From Enterobacteriaceae bacterium UBA3516 (lineage in GTDB: Bacteria > Pseudomonadota > Gammaproteobacteria > Enterobacterales > Enterobacteriaceae): 7,911 nucleotides of DNA. The stretch spans positions 1 to 7,911 of the forward strand of contig DFPL01000204.1 in NCBI GenBank assembly GCA_002377245.1, in the 5' to 3' direction. Both the position numbers and the translations under genes were made by a program. How positions within the stretch are numbered: position 1 is the stretch's first letter; each line of letters starts with the position of its first letter. Under the pieces are notes generated by a model. It did not search any database. It was not told the origin of the DNA and worked only from the letters and a program-made list of their open reading frames with translations. Below, in pieces: positions 5,430-7,911 of this stretch.

Positions 5430-6728
5430 ATGCAAGTTTCAGTTGAAACCACTCAGGGCCTTGGGCGCCGTGTAACGATTACTATCGCTGCTGACAGCAT
5501 CGAGACCGCTGTTAAGAGCGAACTGGTCAACGTAGCGAAAAAAGTACGTATCGACGGGTTCCGTAAAGGCAAAGTACCGATGACCGTTGTTGCTCAACGT
5601 TATGGCGCTTCTGTTCGCCAGGACGTATTGGGCGAGCTGATGAGCCGCAACTTTATTGACGCGATCATCCAGGAAAAAATCAACCCAGCTGGCGCACCGA
5701 ACTACGTTCCGGGCGAATACAAACTGGGCGAAGACTTTACCTATTCCGTCGAGTTCGAAGTGTATCCAGAAGTTGAGCTGAAAGGCCTGGAAACTATCGA
5801 AGTCGAAAAACCGGTTGTAGAAGTGAATGACGAAGACGTCGACACTATGCTGGACACCCTGCGTAAACAGCAGGCGACCTGGAAAGATAAAGACGGCGCA
5901 GTTGATGCTGAAGACCGTGTTACCGTTGACTTCTCCGGTTCTGTAGACGGCGAAGAATTCGAAGGCGGCAAAGCGACCGATTTCGTACTGGCAATGGGCC
6001 AGGGTCGCATGATCCCGGGCTTTGAAGACGGTATCAAAGGCCACAAAGCGGGCGAAGAATTCACTATCGACGTGACCTTCCCGGAAGACTACCACGCTGA
6101 AAACCTGAAAGGTAAAGCGGCTCAGTTCGTTATCAACCTGAAAAAAGTTGAAGAGCGTGAACTGCCGGAATTCACCGAAGAGTTCATCAAGCGTTTCGGC
6201 GTGGAAGATGGTTCTCTGGCTGGCCTGCGTGGCGAAGTGCGTAAAAACATGGAGCGTGAACTGAAAGGCGCCGTGCGTAACCGCATCAAAACTCAGGCTA
6301 TCGACGGCCTGGTGAAAGCCAACGATATCGAAATCCCGGCTGCACTGATCGACAGCGAAATCGATGTTCTGCGTCGTCAGGCTGCTCAGCGTTTCGGTGG
6401 TAACGAAAAGCAAGCGCTGGAACTGCCGCGCGAATTGTTCGAAGAACAAGCTAAACGCCGCGTAGTTGTTGGCCTGCTGCTGGGCGAAGTGATTCGTACC
6501 CATGAGCTGAAAGCTGACGAAGAGCGCGTAAAAGGTCTGATCGAAGAGATGGCGTCCGCCTACGAAGATCCGACTGAAGTTATCGAGTTCTACAGCAAAA
6601 ACAAAGAACTGACGGACAACATGCGTAACGTTGCTCTGGAAGAACAAGCGGTTGAAGCTGTTCTGGCAAAAGCTAAAGTGACTGAGAAAGCAACCAGCTT
6701 CCAGGAACTGATGAACCAGCAGGCTTAA
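5430..6728 (+). CDS. tig: Trigger factor, ribosome-associated chaperone and prolyl isomerase
   Basis: Trigger factor binds ribosomal protein uL23 at the exit tunnel, shields nascent chains and speeds proline isomerisation. The protein is 432 residues, the E. coli length. The N-terminal ribosome-binding domain (about 1-112) carries the signature GFRKGKVP at 43-50, with the GFRK loop that contacts the ribosome. The FKBP-like peptidyl-prolyl isomerase domain spans about 150-246 and includes DFVLAMGQGRMIPGFEDGI. The rest forms the C-terminal substrate-cradling arms, ending FQELMNQQA. Codon use is that of a highly expressed gene (mostly CTG, CGT, GAA, AAA). The start is fixed by a GAGG Shine-Dalgarno seven bases upstream. 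It has its own promoter and terminator, so clpP downstream is controlled separately. Confidence 0.99.
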   Translation: MQVSVETTQGLGRRVTITIAADSIETAVKSELVNVAKKVRIDGFRKGKVPMTVVAQRYGASVRQDVLGELMSRNFIDAIIQEKINPAGAPNYVPGEYKLGEDFTYSVEFEVYPEVELKGLETIEVEKPVVEVNDEDVDTMLDTLRKQQATWKDKDGAVDAEDRVTVDFSGSVDGEEFEGGKATDFVLAMGQGRMIPGFEDGIKGHKAGEEFTIDVTFPEDYHAENLKGKAAQFVINLKKVEERELPEFTEEFIKRFGVEDGSLAGLRGEVRKNMERELKGAVRNRIKTQAIDGLVKANDIEIPAALIDSEIDVLRRQAAQRFGGNEKQALELPRELFEEQAKRRVVVGLLLGEVIRTHELKADEERVKGLIEEMASAYEDPTEVIEFYSKNKELTDNMRNVALEEQAVEAVLAKAKVTEKATSFQELMNQQA

Positions 6729-6755
6729 TTTACTTCCGTACAAAGAGTAAACAAT

Positions 6756-6788
6756 AAGCCCGTCACCGTCAGGTGGCGGGCTTTTTTT
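6756..6788 (+). terminator. Rho-independent terminator of tig
   Basis: AAGCCCGTCACC (6756-6767) pairs with GGTGGCGGGCTT (6772-6783) around a four-base loop. All 12 pairs form, one of them a T-G wobble. A run of seven Ts (6782-6788) follows, a canonical intrinsic terminator. It lies 27 bases after the tig stop. Confidence 0.95.
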
Positions 6789-6860
6789 ATCGCATTGACG
6801 TTATCAGAAGTGTGCTAAAAGGATGTTTCAGTGTTAGCGTAACAGCAAAAGGTTGTTATG

Positions 6861-6889
6861 CTTGAAATAAGGTGGCGGCATCCCCATAA
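6861..6889 (+). promoter_or_regulatory. Sigma-32 heat-shock promoter of clpP
   Basis: CTTGAAA (6861-6867) and CCCCATAA (6882-6889) are separated by 14 bases, matching the sigma-32 (RpoH) consensus CTTGAAA-N11-16-CCCCATNT almost completely; only the final T differs. The predicted start is near 6896, about 113 bases before the clpP ATG. In E. coli clpP is a known heat-shock gene transcribed from a sigma-32 promoter in the same place. Confidence 0.9.
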
Positions 6890-6940
6890 AGGATGGGTGG
6901 CTGTAACACCGTGGTTGATACTCCGTCCGTGTGCCGATCG

Positions 6941-6969
6941 TAGTCAGACCTGGCTCACTCAAGTACAAT
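6941..6969 (+). promoter_or_regulatory. Candidate second (sigma-70) promoter of clpP
   Basis: TAGTCA (6941-6946) and TACAAT (6964-6969) have a 17-base spacer and match the sigma-70 hexamers at four and five of six positions. A start near 6976 would leave a leader of about 33 bases. It would give basal clpP expression between heat shocks. This is a prediction only. Confidence 0.4.
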
Positions 6970-7008
6970 CAGTACAGCAGGTTTTATTTTTATATCCAGG
7001 AGACGGAA

Positions 7009-7632
7009 ATGTCATACAGCGGCGAACGAGATTCCTTTGCACCCCATATGGCTTTGGTGCCAATGGTTATTGAGCAGACCTCACGCGGTGAGCGCTCCTT
7101 TGATATCTACTCCCGTCTTCTCAAGGAACGTGTCATTTTCATGACGGGTCAGGTTGAAGACCACATGGCTAACCTGATCGTCGCGCAGATGCTGTTTCTG
7201 GAAGCAGAGAACCCGGAAAAAGATATCTACCTGTACATTAACTCTCCTGGTGGCGTCATTACTGCCGGGATGTCAATTTATGACACCATGCAATTTATTA
7301 AGCCTGACGTTAGCACCATTTGTATGGGCAAGGCCGCGTCAATGGGCGCATTCCTGCTAACGGCGGGGGCAAAAGGCAAGCGTTTCTGCCTGCCAAATTC
7401 ACGTGTAATGATTCACCAGCCGCTGGGCGGGTACCAGGGCCAGGCGACAGATATTGAAATTCATGCCCGTGAAATCCTGAAAGTTAAAGTGCGCATGAAT
7501 GAACTTATGGCTCATCATACGGGGCAATCATTAGAGCAGATCGAGCGCGATACCGAGCGCGAGCGCTTCCTGTCCGCACCAGAGGCAGTAGAGTACGGCT
7601 TAGTCGACTCCATTTTGACCCACCGTAATTGA
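7009..7632 (+). CDS. clpP: ATP-dependent Clp protease proteolytic subunit, with altered catalytic acid residue
   Basis: ClpP forms the double-heptameric peptidase barrel that degrades substrates unfolded by ClpX or ClpA. The 207-residue length matches E. coli, and the propeptide ends M14-A15 as expected for self-cleavage. Of the Ser-His-Asp triad, Ser111 (in AASMGAF) and His136 (in MIHQPLGG) are present. Residue 185, Asp in E. coli ClpP (Asp171 in mature numbering), is Glu here (codon GAG at 7561-7563). Compared with my memory of the E. coli protein there are also Leu45Met, Gln108Lys (three residues before the catalytic Ser), Gly161Val and Leu169His. The frame is intact. The start is chosen by AGGAG at 6998-7002 and the conserved MSYSGERD; an in-frame ATG at 6931 would add 26 alien residues. 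The gene lies under a heat-shock promoter, 127 bases before clpX. Confidence 0.97.
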   Translation: MSYSGERDSFAPHMALVPMVIEQTSRGERSFDIYSRLLKERVIFMTGQVEDHMANLIVAQMLFLEAENPEKDIYLYINSPGGVITAGMSIYDTMQFIKPDVSTICMGKAASMGAFLLTAGAKGKRFCLPNSRVMIHQPLGGYQGQATDIEIHAREILKVKVRMNELMAHHTGQSLEQIERDTERERFLSAPEAVEYGLVDSILTHRN

Positions 7633-7648
7633 TGCCCACGGCGCGGGT

Positions 7649-7676
7649 GTGCCGCTATACTATGGTAGGGCGGCAC
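7649..7676 (+). promoter_or_regulatory. Inverted repeat enclosing a -10-like box between clpP and clpX
   Basis: GTGCCGC (7649-7655) and GCGGCAC (7670-7676) are perfect reverse complements around a 14-base loop. The loop opens with TATACT (7656-7661), a five-of-six match to a sigma-70 -10. No good -35 precedes it at normal spacing. In the clpP-clpX mRNA the repeat would form a stem-loop and could affect read-through or processing. As DNA it could be a clpX promoter element or operator. Confidence 0.4.
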
Positions 7677-7721
7677 CTTGCTTACGAGCAGCCTGCGTCT
7701 GAGAATGGCATTTGCGTCGTC

Positions 7722-7734
7722 ATGTGCGGCACAT
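7722..7734. repeat. Short palindrome upstream of clpX
   Basis: ATGTGC-G-GCACAT is a perfect 6-bp inverted repeat with a single central base. It lies 25 bases before the clpX ATG. The core GTGCGGCAC echoes the GTGCCGC/GCGGCAC repeat 50 bases upstream. It might be a protein-binding site; no factor is identified. Confidence 0.35.
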
Positions 7735-7759
7735 AGAACTTAAAAAGAGGTTTGGACTC

Positions 7760-7911
7760 ATGACAGATAAACGCAAAGATGGTTCGGGCAAACTGCTGTA
7801 CTGCTCTTTTTGCGGCAAAAGCCAGCATGAAGTGCGCAAACTGATTGCCGGGCCATCCGTGTATATCTGCGACGAATGTGTCGACTTATGTAACGACATC
7901 ATCCGCGAAGA
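7760..7911 (+). CDS. clpX: ATP-dependent Clp protease ATPase subunit ClpX (N-terminal 50 codons, cut by window edge)
   Basis: ClpX is the AAA+ unfoldase that recognises substrates (for example SsrA-tagged proteins) and feeds them into ClpP. Only the zinc-binding domain is visible. It starts [20 protein letters not shown] and has the four zinc ligands Cys15, Cys18, Cys37 and Cys40. This domain dimerises and binds adaptors such as SspB. The visible residues look identical to E. coli ClpX; the AAA+ module and the IGF loop that docks on ClpP lie beyond the window. AAGAGG (7745-7750) is a good Shine-Dalgarno nine bases before the ATG. It is probably co-transcribed with clpP across a 127-base spacer, perhaps with an extra internal promoter. 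Confidence 0.98.

Noticed and set aside
5439..6743. A 434-codon open frame on the minus strand opposite tig.
   Set aside because: It mirrors tig almost end to end and arises from tig's strong codon bias. It has no recognisable domain, and trigger factor is certain on the other strand.
6931..7008. A 26-codon N-terminal extension of clpP.
   Set aside because: The known start MSYSGERD at 7009 has a good Shine-Dalgarno and the correct propeptide; the extension overlaps promoter sequence.
1..7911. A wholly new defence, mobile or biosynthetic system.
   Set aside because: Every long frame is accounted for by conserved enterobacterial core genes in their usual order. No transposase, integrase, repeat array or foreign gene block is visible.

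Overview
This window is a conserved stretch of an Enterobacteriaceae chromosome. The gene order is cyoB(partial)-cyoA-ampG-yajG on the minus strand, then bolA-tig-clpP-clpX(partial) on the plus strand, as in the lon-side neighbourhood of Escherichia coli and its relatives. The proteins are close to, but not identical with, my memory of the E. coli orthologues (AmpG and YajG differ most). That fits a related genus such as Enterobacter, Klebsiella or Citrobacter; I cannot name the species. I see no insertion sequence, prophage, CRISPR array, tRNA or rRNA.

Left part (1-2369, minus strand): the first 275 codons of cyoB, complete cyoA, and a 578-base gap between cyoA and ampG. The gap holds a near-consensus sigma-70 promoter for the cyo operon, a perfect PdhR box, an ArcA-like site and an AT-rich stretch with an 8-bp inverted repeat. 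Cytochrome bo3 is the aerobic ubiquinol oxidase, so control by oxygen (ArcA) and pyruvate (PdhR) makes sense here.

Middle (2370-4465, minus strand): ampG, the muropeptide permease of cell-wall recycling, lies 41 bases downstream of yajG, a small lipoprotein gene. A perfect 9-bp GC hairpin separates them and sits where the ampG ribosome binding site would be. yajG and bolA are divergent across a 303-base gap that must carry both promoters.

Right part (4769-7911, plus strand): bolA with a good intrinsic terminator; tig (trigger factor) with a consensus TATAAT promoter and its own terminator; clpP preceded by a textbook sigma-32 heat-shock promoter; and the start of clpX with its zinc-finger domain. 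Trigger factor folds nascent chains, while ClpXP degrades tagged or misfolded proteins, so this is a protein quality-control block.

The most notable observation is in clpP. Codon 185, which should encode the catalytic aspartate of the Ser-His-Asp triad, reads GAG (Glu). Other normally invariant enterobacterial positions, including one three residues before the catalytic serine, are also changed. I found no wholly new system in this window.
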